A DNA stretch of 64,000 nt from Archivesica marissinica. Its lineage: Eukaryota; Mollusca; Bivalvia; Venerida; Vesicomyidae. The stretch is from positions 87,253,642-87,317,641 of the forward strand of contig CM026386.1 of NCBI GenBank assembly GCA_014843695.1, written 5' to 3'. Every line of letters starts with the position of its first letter. The stretch's first letter is position 1. A program made the translations under genes and the position numbers. This document shows positions 32,135 to 44,935 of the stretch, piece by piece. Under the pieces are notes generated by a model. The model had not been told where the DNA came from. It saw nothing but the letters and a program-made list of their open reading frames with translations, and ran no database searches.

Positions 32135-32410
32135 ATGGTCCAGATACAGATACAACAACTCTAGATCCAGTCAATACAGCCTACACTGTTAATTCTGGAG
32201 CTACATTGAATGATATAACCTGTACTGGTGATTGTTATCCCGACTGCAGCTACAAGTGGACCAAACTCGGAGGAGGTGTATATGCAAGCAGCACTGGTGT
32301 GCTATCACTGGGCTCTCTGGTTCGGTCGGATGCTGCTATATATATATGTACAGTAACCAACCCCAGTACACGTGATTCTACCACAAAAGAAGTGACAGTG
32401 AACGTGAGAT
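32135..32410 (+). CDS. Ig-domain exon (CYPxC type), gene copy 2
   Basis: A 276-nt phase 1-1 exon lies between acceptor 'tattctttttacag' and donor 't|gtaagt'. It encodes 92 residues from DGPDTDTTTLDPVNTAYTVN. Ig features: DITCTGDCYPDCSYKWTKLG, with the B-strand Cys plus an extra Cys pair before the core Trp, and the F-strand SDAAIYICTVTN. It has the same length, phase and CYPxC signature as exon 39053-39328, so the two are sister domains. The preceding exon (signal peptide or another Ig) is probably within the gap. Confidence 0.9.
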
Positions 32411-32819
32411 GTAAGTTGTTTACCCATTATATAATAAACATATTTATGGAATGTATCATGTTGTCTCATGAATTGTACAAGAAATATTATTTTACTTTCT
32501 AGTTTCGTTCTAGTGGTGTTTCACTTTGTCATTTTACAAGTTGTATATATTGTAGATGTTGCAATGCATATACCTAGTAAGCACATCATTATACCATTGT
32601 ATCAATAACGAGTAGCCTTCACCAACTGGGATCTATTGCCGACATTCTTATTAATATTCTGTTATGATTAACATTTTGCATACATGTACTTACATGTGTT
32701 TGCAGACTGATATTAATAAAATAACCACATATGGCTCAATCCACATTGAATCCATTATGAAAATATATGTTCCAAAATGAGGAGACTGTTTTTGTACATT
32801 AGCGAGACGTTTGGTGTTT

Positions 32820-33450
32820 ACCCGGGTTCTCGTTATATAATATATATGAAGTAAGTTCTCCATTGGCTGAACATACCCGGGTTCTCGTTATATAATATAT
32901 ATGAAGTAAGTTCTCCATTGGCTGAACATACCCGGGTTCTCGTTATATAATATATATGGAGTAAGTTCTCCATTGGCTGAACATACCCGGGTTCTCGTTA
33001 TATAATATATATGGAGTAAGTTCTCCATTGGCTGAACATACCCGGGTTCTCGTTATATAATATATATGGAGTAGTTCTCCATTGGCTGAACATACCCGTG
33101 TTCTAGTTATATAATATATGAAGTAAGTTCTCCCTTGGCTGAACATACCGGGTTCTCGTCATATATATATATATGAAGTAGGTCTCCATTGGCTGAACAT
33201 ACCCGGGTTCTAGTTATATAATTATTGAAGGAAGTTCTCCCTTGGATGAACATACCCGGGTTCTCGTTATATAATATATATATGAAGTAAGTTCTCCCTT
33301 TGCTGAGCATACCCGGGTTCTCGTTATATAATATATATATGAAGTAAGTTCTCCCTTGGTTCTCGTTATATAATACATATGAAGTAAGTTCTCCATTGGT
33401 TGAACATACCCGGGTTCTCGTTATATAATATATATGAAGTGAGTTATCCC
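32820..33450. repeat. About 56-bp minisatellite array
   Basis: About 11 units with 'acccgggttctcgttatata' and 'gttctccattggctgaac'. Later units are shortened or changed ('ctcccttgg'). Intronic, after Ig exon 32135-32410. Confidence 0.93.
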
Positions 33451-33459
33451 TCCACTTGA

Positions 33460-33605
33460 ATCTTACAATAAGCATACACCTGAACTTACAATATGCATAC
33501 ACCTGAACTTACAATAAGCATACACCTGAACATACAGTATGCATTCACCTGGAATTACAGTATGCATTCACCTGAACTTACAGCATGCATTCACCTGGAA
33601 TTATC
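33460..33605. repeat. 24-bp short tandem array
   Basis: Six units of the type 'cttacaatatgcatacacct', directly following the 56-bp array. Confidence 0.85.
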
Positions 33606-33969
33606 ATTCACCAAGGATTATATTGTATTATGTATATTATGTAATCAATTTATCTTATCTTGTATATTATATTCTTTGGTTGTAAAACTAAGCTGGACTA
33701 TAATTATGTGTTCCTTGTAAATGTACATGTATATAGTCACACACAGAATAGTCTTGATAGTACCTGGAGTTGAGGCTGATGATATTTTACCTGATAATTG
33801 AATTACCTTGTACGCCCATGTTTTATCTATTATTTAATCCAATGCAAAGAACCTTTTTTGATTTAGAGCATTCAATTTTTAAGAATTGGATTACCTAATT
33901 GGAAACTGGAAATACAAAATAATAATTTCTGTAATTTTACTTACTTCCGATACTGGACAACTTCCTATG

Positions 33970-34330
33970 GATTAAAGAGGCAGGTTAATTTGTTAGCCTG
34001 ATATATCAATACATTGCACATATATGTGGAGGCAGCGTTTAAAGAGTTAAATAGGCAGGTTAATTTGTTAGCCTGATATATAAATACATTGCACATATAT
34101 GTGTAGGCAGCTTTAAATAGGCAGGTTAATTTGTTAGCCTGATATATAAATACATTGCACATATATGTGGAGGCAGCGTTTAAAGAGTTAAATAGGCAGG
34201 TTAATTTGTTAGCCTGATATATAAATACATTGCACAAATATGTGGAGGCAGCGTTAAATAGGCAGGTTAATTTGTTAGCCTGATATATAAATACATTGCA
34301 CATATATGTGGAGGCAGCGTTATATATTTC
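33970..34330. repeat. 66-87-bp tandem array
   Basis: Five units with 'aggcaggttaatttgttagc', 'ctgatatataaatacattgc' and 'atatgtggaggcagcgtt'. Length differences come from an optional 'taaagagttaa' segment. Confidence 0.92.
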
Positions 34331-35084
34331 CGACATAAGTGGGTTGTGCTGATTGTTCAATAACCCTATATTGGACGGGTCCGAGAAACTAAGATCTCTG
34401 GAAAAAGTTAAAATATTCAACAAGTTTAGCTAGGAAACACAATCACTTTATACTTTATTAGAATAAACAAACCAGAGCGTAATGGATTCCATTCAGAGTC
34501 ACGTATATCTGGTACTTATACCATTGATCAATTTAGTCACAAAGTAATAAAATAACAATATACGGGTATTCTTTGTGCATTTACGATGCATTAAATATAG
34601 TCAACACCAGTCAGAGTCACGTGTAAAATGTTGCACCACTTCGGCAACGTGTTCTTATTCAGACATACGGTAGTGCCTAGAATGTCACTAGACACTATGT
34701 TTGTGTATAAAATACTGGTATGTACAGAACAATCTGCTACTTCTCTGTGGCGCATCGTAATTCCCGCTAGACAAATATTTGATGACATGCCCCACGTTAG
34801 TTACTAAGGAAACTAGTTAGTAGATACTAACTAATAATGCAAGCATCAAATTCTATTTAATTTCTTTATTTTCTTTCCTGGTAAAGCCTTTAATACTGCA
34901 TACCCCCGCGAATAAATGTTAACATTATTTTCTTTACCTATCTACCTTTTTTACTATTTAATTTATTAACAATCTATGTGTATCTAAGTACATAATCTAA
35001 ACATTCAAATATGATAAGATATTGACATGCAATATTTTGTAGCTCTCATCCGCTCTCGTCCTCTCAATTACTCACACCAATCAC
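34331..35084. other. Intron, no gene recognised
   Basis: AT-rich, with no repeats or coding signal identified. Confidence 0.6.
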
Positions 35085-35201
35085 TCTCACAACCATACAC
35101 CATTCATACAGCATACGCACGTATCAGCAGGTACAGAAGCAATCTCACAACCATACACCATTCATACAGCATACGCACGTATCAGCAGGTACAGAAGCAA
35201 A
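35085..35201. repeat. 58-bp direct repeat, two units
   Basis: 'ctcacaaccatacaccattc' through 'tatcagcaggtacagaagc' occurs twice, at about 35086 and 35144. Confidence 0.9.
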
Positions 35202-35479
35202 TTAAATATATGTACGAGCTACTGCTACGGTATTCCAAATATATGTTTATATACATTTGTTGGAATAGGTTTATAATTAAGTCCTAAAACTAATAAACCA
35301 ATTAATATGTGTGGAATTTATTCCATTTTGCATTATGCTTTTCCAATATGTCATGTATCAATGCGATAGTTTTATCGATTTCCAATCGACCTTTTAGGTA
35401 TTTGATAAATATGTCTGTATGTGGATTTTTTAATATTACTTAAGTATATGATGTATTTGGCTTCGAGAATAACGATTTT

Positions 35480-36250
35480 TTACAAATCCTTTTCGGCGTC
35501 ATGTTTTCTTATTATTTAAGCAGCAGATTGTTTCATAATTTATATCTACGATTTTATTTTTTTAAAGGAAATAACTCTTTAATACTCCCCAAAAAGTGTG
35601 TATATGTTCACATTCCCAGAACAAATGTTCCATGGATTATATACCCATAAAACAAAAATCGCACACGTTTGAGTGTACTAGTTTTTGCTTGAGTAACACT
35701 TTATGTGTTGCAATTTTTCTGTGTAGAAATTTAAATTTAAATTCCTATATATACTGCCTATTGTTGATGTCAAGATGTTCTTATATATATGTTTCCAGTT
35801 TAAATTGTTATTATGAAATAGATTCGACCATTTGTCTTCTACCGTGTTAGCTTGTTGCTTGGTTTTCATGAGGTGTTCATAAACATATTCGTTTGATTTC
35901 TGATTATCTCGAAATGTTTCCAATATCAACCTATTTTGGTTTGAATTAACAACACATTCTATTTTAATTTGGTACACTTTCTATTAAAGACATATATCTT
36001 AACAAATAACCATTGGGTATATTGTATACATTTTGTATATCTCTAAAGGAATATAAAAAAATGTTTTCTAAAGTCATAAAGATGTTCTTATAATTCCCTT
36101 CTCTGTCCATTATTTTTATAGAACCAAGTTTTATTGTTTGCTTTAATATTTGCATTTTGGCAGAAGTTTAATGGTGTTCCAGAAGATAATAACATCTTGC
36201 AAAAATAATGAATCTTTAAAATAGTTTTGCATTTCTTGGTTGTCTCAAAT
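35480..36250 (-). mobile_element. Non-LTR retrotransposon fragment (C-terminal end of RT protein)
   Basis: Minus-strand frames in sequence: FRDIQNVYNIPNGYLLRYMS, then KWSNLFHNNNLNWKHIYKNI, then (in a shifted frame around 35660-35740) FLHRKIATHKVLLKQKLVHS and VCDFCF, then MEHLFWECEHIH. LNWK, FLHRKIATH, CxxC and HLFWEC are typical of the zinc-containing C-terminal region of LINE ORF2 proteins (L1/Tx1 or related). Frameshifts and a stop show it is dead. Boundaries are approximate. Confidence 0.65.
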
Positions 36251-36629
36251 AATAGAGTCCCCCATAAACAGATATTGCCTACCTACCTACCCATCTCCAA
36301 CTGTATGGGTAGCGTTGTGCCAAACGAACACATGTTTAAGCATTGCATTGGAGGTGATGATATATGACCGGTGGCGGTACACGAAAAATGAGCACTTGGA
36401 AATGATTAACACAAATAACTTTTTAACAATATCTAAAAAACACTACGTACATATCTCAACTCAATATGTTACGAATCTAAATAATTGTGACTTATTTAGT
36501 GACACACATATACATATGACGTTCTATGATCTGTGTAGTATTGGTCGCTTACTTTGTCTGCATTTATTTTTACTATTAATTTAAGAAATGCACATGATAT
36601 TAGATAAGATAAGACATTTCTATTCCTAT

Positions 36630-37760
36630 TGTTCACATTATTATTATTATTATATACCAAACTTATATAGCGCTCTTTTCATCTAAATATAAAACGTTCA
36701 AAAGCGCTTTACAGCCTAAATATCACAAATATTGATAAAAACGTCCACATACAATGAGATAAACAAGACAAAAATAGCAAACACAATTACAATGGATTCT
36801 AAATATGCTATAAAGTATTCTGATCTAAAATTATAACAATTAAAATATAGGTCATAATTAAATAAAATGTGTTCATTTGCAGTCTTAATCCTGATTGAGC
36901 ACATACACGGTTCGATATTTATGTTCCATATGAACATTTAAAAGGTGTGTCTTCAAAGCATTTTTAAAGAACACAATGTTGTTGCACTTCTAAGATTTGA
37001 TGGAAGAGACTTCCAAAGTTTTGGGGCAGTAGACATGAAACTTCTATCTCCGTATGTGACAGTCCGACTTCTTGGTAACACAAGAGTAGCTGCTTCATTT
37101 TTAGACCGTACGTCTCTCCTTGGTATATAAACCTCAAGCAAGTGTCTTATATAAATCGGTGCTTCTCCATTCAATGCTTTATATGTGTGAGTCAGTATTT
37201 TATACTTTATTCTTTCTTGAACTGGTAGCCAATGAAGTTCTTTTAGAATGGGCGTTACGTGACTGAAACGGGATATTCTGGTTATGATGCGAGCTGCTGT
37301 GTTTTGAACAGTTTGTAATTTATTGGAAGTTTTTTCGGCACGCCGTACAAAAGTGAATTACAGTAGTCGAGCCTGGATGTAACGAGTGAGTTTATGAGAG
37401 TTTTCGTGGCGTCTGTTGTTAAATACTGCCGAATGTGTCCAATCCGCCGGATCTGCTTTACATGTTTGTCCATATCCATTCTTGAGTCTAGGAAAGCCCC
37501 TAGATTTCTTACACATGTTGATGGTTCTGTATTTGAATCTCCTACTTTCACATTTAAGTTTTCAATGTGTTGAACATTTCGCTGACTAGAAAAAACATAA
37601 TCATTTCAGTTTTATCAGTATTGAGTTTTAACATATTGGCATGCATCCAAGCAACAATGTCTTGTAGACAGTTTTCCACTCGAAGTAGTGTCTCTGCTTG
37701 TGAGGCTTGAACGGTTGGTTTGATTGAAAGGTAAAGCTGGGAATCGTCGAAGTTATTACA
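36630..37760 (-). mobile_element. CR1/L2-like LINE 3' fragment
   Basis: Minus-strand coding starts near 37760 with DDSQLYLSIKPTVQASQAET, the RT catalytic DD box, and HANMLKLNTDKTEMI. It continues in 37282-37551 with CVRNLGAFLDSRMDMDKHV and RLDYCNSLLYGVPKK, and in 36953-37174 with LNGEAPIYIRHLLEVY and TAPKLWKSLPSNLR, the classic CR1/L2/Jockey-group C-terminal end. The 3' UTR-like sequence includes 'aaagagcgctatataagt' and finishes in a short ATT microsatellite (about 36640-36655). 5' truncated, with frameshifts. Confidence 0.85.
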
Positions 37761-38230
37761 TTGAAACGTTGCCTACATATCCGAGTACTAATTCTCTACA
37801 CCCACAGATCAACAATACGTCCCCACAATACCTTTAACTTGAAAATAGTAAATCAAAAGTAGTCAGATTTCACGATTTATTTATGTGTCAAAACACTCAA
37901 ACATTATCATTTCTCAAAGATTGCTTTCAAACGTTGCATACACATCCGAGGACTAATTATCTACTCCCCAGTTGTCTCCACCCTAATAATGACATTGAAG
38001 ATGATAAAAAAAATAGTAAGATTTCATGAATTATTTATGGATCAAAAATATAAAGCATTGCTAATTCTCATGATATCCAAAAAGCATTGATTCGAACCTC
38101 AAATGGACACCCAAGGACTAATTCTGAACACCAACAGTAAGTTCCACCCTAACACTGACATTGAACTTGAAATTTGGCAAATCGTTCAAACGCATAAATA
38201 TTACCTTGACAATTCTTGTTCTCCCAATCA
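37755..38230. repeat. Degenerate about 165-bp tandem repeat, three units
   Basis: 'aaacgttgc..acacatccga' followed by 'actaattctct' recurs at about 37757 and 37925 and, more weakly, at 38088, with 'tttcatgaattatttatg' about 100 bp further on. Confidence 0.6.
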
Positions 38231-38656
38231 TTGCAATCCAAATTGTTAATAATGACTGTAAATCTATTATTTGTGGCCTCCAAAAGGCTCGGGCAAACCG
38301 AAATCTTTACTGGCATCTTGACGAGTGGTAGATGGAAAATAGCTAATGTTCAACTTATCTGAAATCCAATATTACCATCATTACCATCTTGCAAATCTAT
38401 TTACAAACCTTCCCGTCAAAGCGACTTGACTCGTACTGTTAACTGTTGCATAAGGATGACTAACAGATGAAAAGATGATCACTTTCCATGAGTGCTCAAT
38501 CCTCCCATTAACATCACTACCTACCTTTGGCCAGGGTTTCTCTCCAATCATTGTTATTTCACACTGAAAGTTTGCAAGTAGACGGATATGTTTTGGCATT
38601 GTTCGTTTGTCTATCCGGATACTATAAATTAATCATTGTGTATGCAATTTGCACTA

Positions 38657-39063
38657 AATATCATGATATATTTGTATTTCTAATACCAGATGGACCTGAT
38701 ATATTGTTATTTCTAATACCAGATGGACCTGATATATTGTTATTTCTAATACAAGATGGACCTGATATATTGTTATTTCTAATACCAGATGGACCTGATA
38801 TATTGTTATTTCTAATACAAGATGGACCTGATATATTTGTATTTCTAATACCAGATGGACCTGATATATTTGTATTTCTAATACCAGATGGACCTGATAT
38901 ATTTGTATTTCTAATACCAGATGGACCTGATATATTGTTATTTCTAATACCAGATGGACCTGATATATTTGTATTTCTAATACCAGATGGACCTGATATA
39001 TTTGTATTTCTAATACCAGATGGACCTGATATATTTATATTTCTAATACCAGATGGACCTGAT
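38657..39063 (+). repeat. 33-bp in-frame minisatellite of a splice acceptor plus exon start
   Basis: Twelve units spaced exactly 33 bp (exon-like start 'atggacctgat' at 38690, 38723 and on to 39053). Each unit holds 'tatttctaataccag' followed by 'atggacctgat', the acceptor and the first 11 bases of the Ig exon at 39053. Two units (38756, 38822) have 'acaag' instead of 'accag' but keep AG. All units are 33 bp, so the + frame is open from 38527 through the exon. An upstream acceptor would add multiples of 11 residues (FLIPDGPDILL type). Confidence 0.95.
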
Positions 39064-39328
39064 AGATGTGACATCAGTGTTCAATCTCCATATACAGTGA
39101 GAGAAGGAAACAGCATTCCTACAATCACGTGCCAATCTGTCTGTTATCCTGCATGTTCACAAGGATGGAGCAATGTCAACATTAACAGTCCAGTTGGTTC
39201 TGATGGTGATCTCTCTCTTGGAATGGTGTCACGATACAAGGCCGGGGAATACTCATGTACTTGCAGCAACATAGTTCAAGGGCATTATGACAAATCCCTC
39301 CACAATACGGTCCAAGTGATTGTTCAGT
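39053..39328 (+). CDS. Ig-domain exon (CYPxC type), gene copy 2
   Basis: A 276-nt phase 1-1 exon lies between acceptor 'ttctaataccag' and donor 't|gtaagt'. It starts DGPDRCDISVQSPYTVREGN. Ig features: PTITCQSVCYPACSQGWSNV and YKAGEYSCTCSNIV. The start chosen is the last of twelve equivalent acceptors because it gives the same length as sister exon 32135-32410. Additional cysteines (RCD and CTC) may form an extra disulphide. An upstream acceptor choice would produce a longer N-terminal linker without changing phase. Confidence 0.88.
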
Positions 39329-39437
39329 GTAAGTTGTATTGTTACTATTGCATGTATTGTAAACACTATTAATATAGTACGAATTAACATAGTTCATAAT
39401 GTGTGTATATCCATTCGTTTAGTTTCTAGACTCAATG

Positions 39438-41095
39438 CCCATGCATGTATATCCTTGTTAGCATTATGATCACAAGCAGCTGGGTGATGTAACCCGTATT
39501 CACAATACTCCCCTAGCAACTAGCACATTAACATATCAATGCATGGATATCCTTGTTAGCACTATGACCAATGATCACAAGCAGCTTGGTGATGTAACCC
39601 GTATTCACAATACTCCGCTAGCAACTAACACATTAACATATCAATGCATGTATATCCTTGTTAGCACTATGGCCAATGATCACAAGCAGCTGGGTGATGT
39701 AGCCCGTATTCACAATACTCCCCTAGCAACTAGCACATTAACATATCCATGCATGGATATCCTTGTTAGCACTATGACCAATGATCACAAGCAGCTGGGT
39801 GATGTAGCCAATACTCCCCTAGCAACTAGCACATTAACATATCAATGCATGTATATCCTTGTTAGCACTATGACCAATGATCACAAGCAGCTTGGTGATG
39901 TAACCCGTATTCACAATACTCCCCTAGCAACTAGCACATTAACATATCAATGCATGGATATCCTTGTTAGCACTATGACCAATGATCACAAGCAGCTTGG
40001 TGATGTAACCCGTATTCACAATACTCCCCTAGCAACTAGCACATTAACATATCAATGCATGGATATCCTTGTTAGCACTATGACCAATGATCACAAGCAG
40101 CTTGGTGATGTAACCCGTATTCACAATACTCCCCTAGCAACTAGCACATTAACATATCAATGCATGGATATCCTTGTTAGCACTATGACCAATGATCACA
40201 AGCAGCTTGGTGATGTAACCCGTATTCACAATACTCCCCTAGCAACTAGCACATTAACATATCAATGCATGGATATCCTTGTTAGCACTATGACCAATGA
40301 TCACAAGCAGCTGGGTGATGTAGCCCGTATTCACAATACTCCCCTAGCAACTAGCACATTAACATATCAATGCATGGATATCCTTGTTAGCACTATGACC
40401 AATGATCACAAGCAGCTTGGTGATGTAACCCGTATTCACAATACTCCCCTAGCAACTAGCACATTAACATATCAATGCATGGATATCCTTGTTAGCACTA
40501 TGAGTCACAAGCAGCTGGGTGATGTAGCCCGTATTCACAATACTCCCCTAGCAACTAGCACATTAACATATCAATGCATGGATATCCTTGTTAGCACTAT
40601 GACCAATGATCACAAGCAGCTTGGTGATGTAGCCCGTATTCACAATACTCCCCTAGCAACTAGCACATTAACATATCAATGCATGGATATCCTTGTTAGC
40701 ACTATGACCAATGATCACAAGCAGCTTGGTGATGTAGCCCGTATTCACAATACTCCCCTAGCAACTAGCACATTAACATATCAATGCATGGATATCCTTG
40801 TTAGCACTATGACCAATGATCACAAGCAGCTTGGTGATGTAGCCCGTATTCACAATACTCCCCTAGCAACTAGCACATTAACATATCAATGCATGGATAT
40901 CCTTATTAGCACTATGACCAATGATCACAAGCAGCTTGGTGATGTAACCCGTATTCACAATACTCCCCTAGCAACTAGCACATTAACATATCCATGCATG
41001 GATATCATTGTTAGCACTATGATCACAAGCAGCTGGGTGATGTAGCCCGTATTCACAATGCTCCCCTAGCAACTAACACATTAAAATATCAATGC
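39438..41095 (+). repeat. 105-bp minisatellite array, copy 2
   Basis: About 15-16 regular 105-bp units ('atgcatggatatccttgtta', 'atgaccaatgatcacaagca', 'cccgtattcacaatactc'). Because 105 is divisible by three, a 500-codon open frame spans it; one unit lacks part of the sequence near 39808 and one has 'atgagtcacaag' near 40500. More homogeneous than the copy 1 array. Confidence 0.96.
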
Positions 41096-42304
41096 TGATC
41101 ATGATGTATTAAAGTGCCAAACGTTGTTAATGAAGCCAATGATCCTTTGCTTCATCATCCCTTTGATATTCACTCACAATAAACTATTAAACTAGTGCGT
41201 GCTCAAAATTGAGCTATCGATATTACAGTGACATTGACTATCTCTATTACCAAGGTCAACTCTTGTACAAATACACTTCGTTCCTAACTTCATCATCTCT
41301 TGACATTATTAAATTGATATTTGCACACAACACACTTGGCACTAGTGTTCCACATCAATGTCAAGAGTAGTAGAGAATATCCGTAACTTATGAACTTCCT
41401 GAAACATTCAGCTGATTTGCATGCACACTCTTGTGATCACCAGATTTAGATACTATTTGCATAGTGAATTGCATTATACTGTGGTATATAAATGTTGACC
41501 TTGATCAGTGGTTCTACCCGTGTGCCCATCCATCCATGAACTATTGATCAGAGGGGCACCCGAGGTCAGATGAAAGGAGCTAAATCATTCCTATCCGAAA
41601 CCGCGGATGGAATATATACTTTGCTTCCAATCCATCTAGTGAGTATTAATATGGCATCGTGATGAATAATAGATGATGTCTCGATGAAAATCTTTTTTTT
41701 GTAAACGTTTATACACAATACATGCTCTAACTGCCAATATGACAGCCCCACCAGCCTAATATGTTCAATAGCAAACCATTTATTGACCTCCCCTACAAAA
41801 AGAAACAAAGCAACAGTTTGTGGTGTGTTACCAATATCACCTACTTACTTCTTCCTAATGTTAAATGTTGTACTACTAAGACTTTATTAGCATGAATGTA
41901 TCGTGTGATATATTTGGGGCTATGGTTCTCTTGTTATGATCTTCAGGAAACTGTTTGCTTTGTCTACAGAATATACATACATGTTGGCGAGAAATATCGA
42001 CCAATTATAATAATCCTGTCCCGGCTTAAAGTACACGACAGGGGTCTGCGTTGCTGGGCGGTTACTGTATTTCACTTGAAATTACTGTCCATTCAAATGG
42101 GTATATAGTGTTCACATAAATGTTAGAATAAAATCTTTTAATATTCCTGTTTATGACACATACTCTGTGTGGGGTAATGTTTCTCATACAATAGTTGTCT
42201 GGTGGGCATTGATGATGTTGCCTTGACAACGATGACATCATCATTTATGCACGCATGCTCGTATACTGTTTAGTAGTTTTACATAATAGTTGTCTTATGA
42301 ACAG
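41096..42304 (+). other. Intron before Ig exon, copy 2
   Basis: Matches 1691-2073 and 6976-7945 of copy 1, without the transposon. 41620-41880 ('gtaaacgtttatacacaata' and on) is not in copy 1 and looks like an insertion of unknown type replacing a short copy 1 segment near 7130. No gene. Confidence 0.7.
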
Positions 42305-42613
42305 ATCCACCTGATGTTAGCGTGATACTTTCAACTACTGATATATCTGAAGGAAACGAGTTGCTATTGACATGTGATGCGAAAGGCGTTCCACTTGTGT
42401 ACAACTACAATAGGTTATCCCAGACGTGGGGTAATTCTGATATACATAACATACACACCGCTGCTAGTGGTACACCAATGTACAGTTCCCTACGTATTCC
42501 ATCTCTACAGCTGCAGGACTCGGGAACATATACATGTCGTGTTAACAATGGCATCACAAATACACAGGGAGTGTTGGAGGACTCTGTTGAAACTGTCTTC
42601 ATTAAAGTTAAAG
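42305..42613 (+). CDS. Ig-domain exon, gene copy 2 (paralogue of 7946-8254)
   Basis: A 309-nt phase 1-1 exon with a single acceptor 'ttatgaacag' and donor 'g|gtaaga'. It encodes the same domain as 7946-8254, with about five substitutions (for example VPLVYNYNRLSQTW against VPRVYNYNTLSQTW, and NTQGVLEDSVET against NTRGVLEDSVDT). Cysteines in LLLTCDAKG and GTYTCRVNN are kept and the frame is intact, so both copies look functional over this exon. The following exon of copy 2 is not seen before the gap. Confidence 0.92.
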
Positions 42614-44935
42614 GTAAGATAACTTGCAACACATTAGATAACTATGTAATTGTACATGTATATCCTTAGCATACTAACATATCCTGTGCACTGTTAGACT
42701 TTATAAATAAATTATTTAAAACAAATATAAGAATGAGAATTTTACAGGAGAACCCAAACTGTCCATTTTATTAGTTTTTTACTTAGAAGCACTAATGTAT
42801 ACATGTATAATAACACTATCTTTGAATTCCCCATGGGACGTCGTTAGTATGCAATAAGTTTCAACAAGGGCTGGTGATTAATCTAATCAGCACATTTTTA
42901 ACACACTAATGTGATATGTTGTCGATATTTCATATACATTAACATTTGCATGTTCGCTTTATATTTCAAAGATAGGCATAGACAGTGGGTGTTTTACAAT
43001 TACTTATACATGTATTCATATTGAATAAAACAGTATTCAAAGTCATTCAAAATGTGAACTTTGTGAACAAATACAGTGTAGCTGAACACAAATACGAGGG
43101 TTAACACAATTGATTATCTTGGCTTCTATTGAGCATGAATCTGCAGCCGTTTATGACAATGGCACATCAACCATAGTTGGTCATTATCTCATGTTTAACC
43201 ATACATTTGTCAGTAAATTGTTATCACACAAGAAAGTTTCGAGAGCTAAAACGATTTGACGGCCGTGTACCTTGGTACAGGATGTTACTCAGATATCAAG
43301 CTACCAAACAATCATAGCAGTACAGTGGTGACGTACATCAGTTCTATGAGTTACTGGACCATAAAAACAGACCATGTTATGGGCAACTGCAAGTAACTGA
43401 ACACAAAACAACCGTAAATTAACAATCAATCAAACCAGTTACATGTATATAACCTAAAGTCATAGTGTATTTCTACCACAGTTTATATGAAACAACAAAT
43501 TAAGCTTATAATTGTTCTTACTGGAACAATGTAAATATTCTCAGTAAGGATCTCTTTACTCATCAAAGGTTTAAACTATTATAATACACACTATATCATT
43601 TATTCCAATCTAAGAATCATTTCCATCACTCAAAGTTTATCAAATGTTTATTAGTGGAAGCTTTAATATCAATATTGATATTTAAGTTTGATACTGCTAA
43701 TACAATTGCATTTATTGAGATACTAGTATCTCTGTCTTTATAACTTGGCCGATATTGTTCTGAGGTTGGGGTGCCGGGAAGTGACAATCAAGCAGCATAT
43801 TAGGGCAGCTATTAACACTCTTTTTTTGTCTCAATTATTCGTGTTCATTTTTAGTATTATGTTAAACGTATCACATCGTTATATTATTCAACCTAAACAA
43901 TAATTTCCTACATACATCGGAACAAATTAATAACAAAATATGACCTTTTGGAAATGGCTGTTGCTAATGTTTTCAAAACTTGTAGTTCAACACTTTTGCA
44001 CTTTTTCATGTATTTGTATACGGAGATTATGTACCGCATGTTAGAAATGTGGCAGTAATGTTATTGTGATATGTAATTGTAAATTGTTGCAATTATTGTG
44101 AAACATTTACTCATGAAACACGTTGGTGAAGAACTAAGCGCGCCAAGGCGCCAACAGATGCTTTACTTGAAGTTAATGTCACTCATGTGTCAAGCTATCA
44201 AAGAATGCATGCTAATCTGATGGAATGACTCACTTAATTGCCATGATAGTTTGGAATGTTGACAGTTTAATGGCCAACTGTCCACTGTGGAGCTGAGGTG
44301 GATCATCGCACAACACATCTGGCCGCTGTACTCGTCCTTGTAATTATCTGAACTCGTGCTCAAACATCAGCTTGACTGTAATTAACACCATTGGGCCTGT
44401 AATGTATGTAACTGTGGTAACCCCTAATTTTATTCCAGGCCTAATTGTTGAATAATATGACACATCCGAATACTTCTTGGAGAATGAAAGTTCCACATAC
44501 GTGAACCTGGTATGGATGGACGGAGCATGCTTTTGTAATGGCATCCACGTATTTCTGTGGACCATAGATGTTTGTATTTTTGAGATTTCTCTGAATTAAA
44601 CTGTGCACTGAGGCAACATCAATTTGGATATGTCCTCGTTCAAGCTATATTTGAGTAATTTGCCGCCATCACTATAAAGTATAATGGGATTTAATGTAGT
44701 GTCATGTTTAAGACTACTTTCAATATAATCAGAAACACACTATGCAAACGAGTTGGTAAAAAGGTCACCCCGACTTCTGTTCCAAAAGTAGCATTGGACG
44801 TGCTTGGTGTCAATAACAGTAAAAGTATGGCATGTAAGTTTGGTTTTGTAATACAATTCACTAACGTTCATTTTGGGGCAAAGTAAGACTTATTGTAAGT
44901 TCATCGTTACGACTTTCAGAGACGGATACTGTTTA
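42614..44935 (+). other. Intron, copy 2; 43435-44935 has no copy 1 partner
   Basis: 42614-43434 matches copy 1. 43435-44935 is unique in the window and was lost from copy 1 in the deletion that also removed the 5' part of the Harbinger element. Short frames at 44344-44565 (-) and 44704-44886 (+) have no recognised motif. Confidence 0.7.

Noticed and set aside
38661..39074. Minus-strand repeat frame SGPSGIRNTNI as a collagen-like or structural protein
   Set aside because: Antisense of the 33-bp acceptor minisatellite. The plus strand has the meaningful splice/exon context.
39543..41045. 500-codon open frame across the 105-bp array
   Set aside because: Open only because the unit length is divisible by three. 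The sequence is a periodic intron minisatellite whose copy 1 partner is broken into short frames.
44704..44886. 60-codon frame near the Harbinger left end as a host gene
   Set aside because: No recognised motif, no splice signals of note, and it lies in intronic sequence; chance frame is the simplest explanation.
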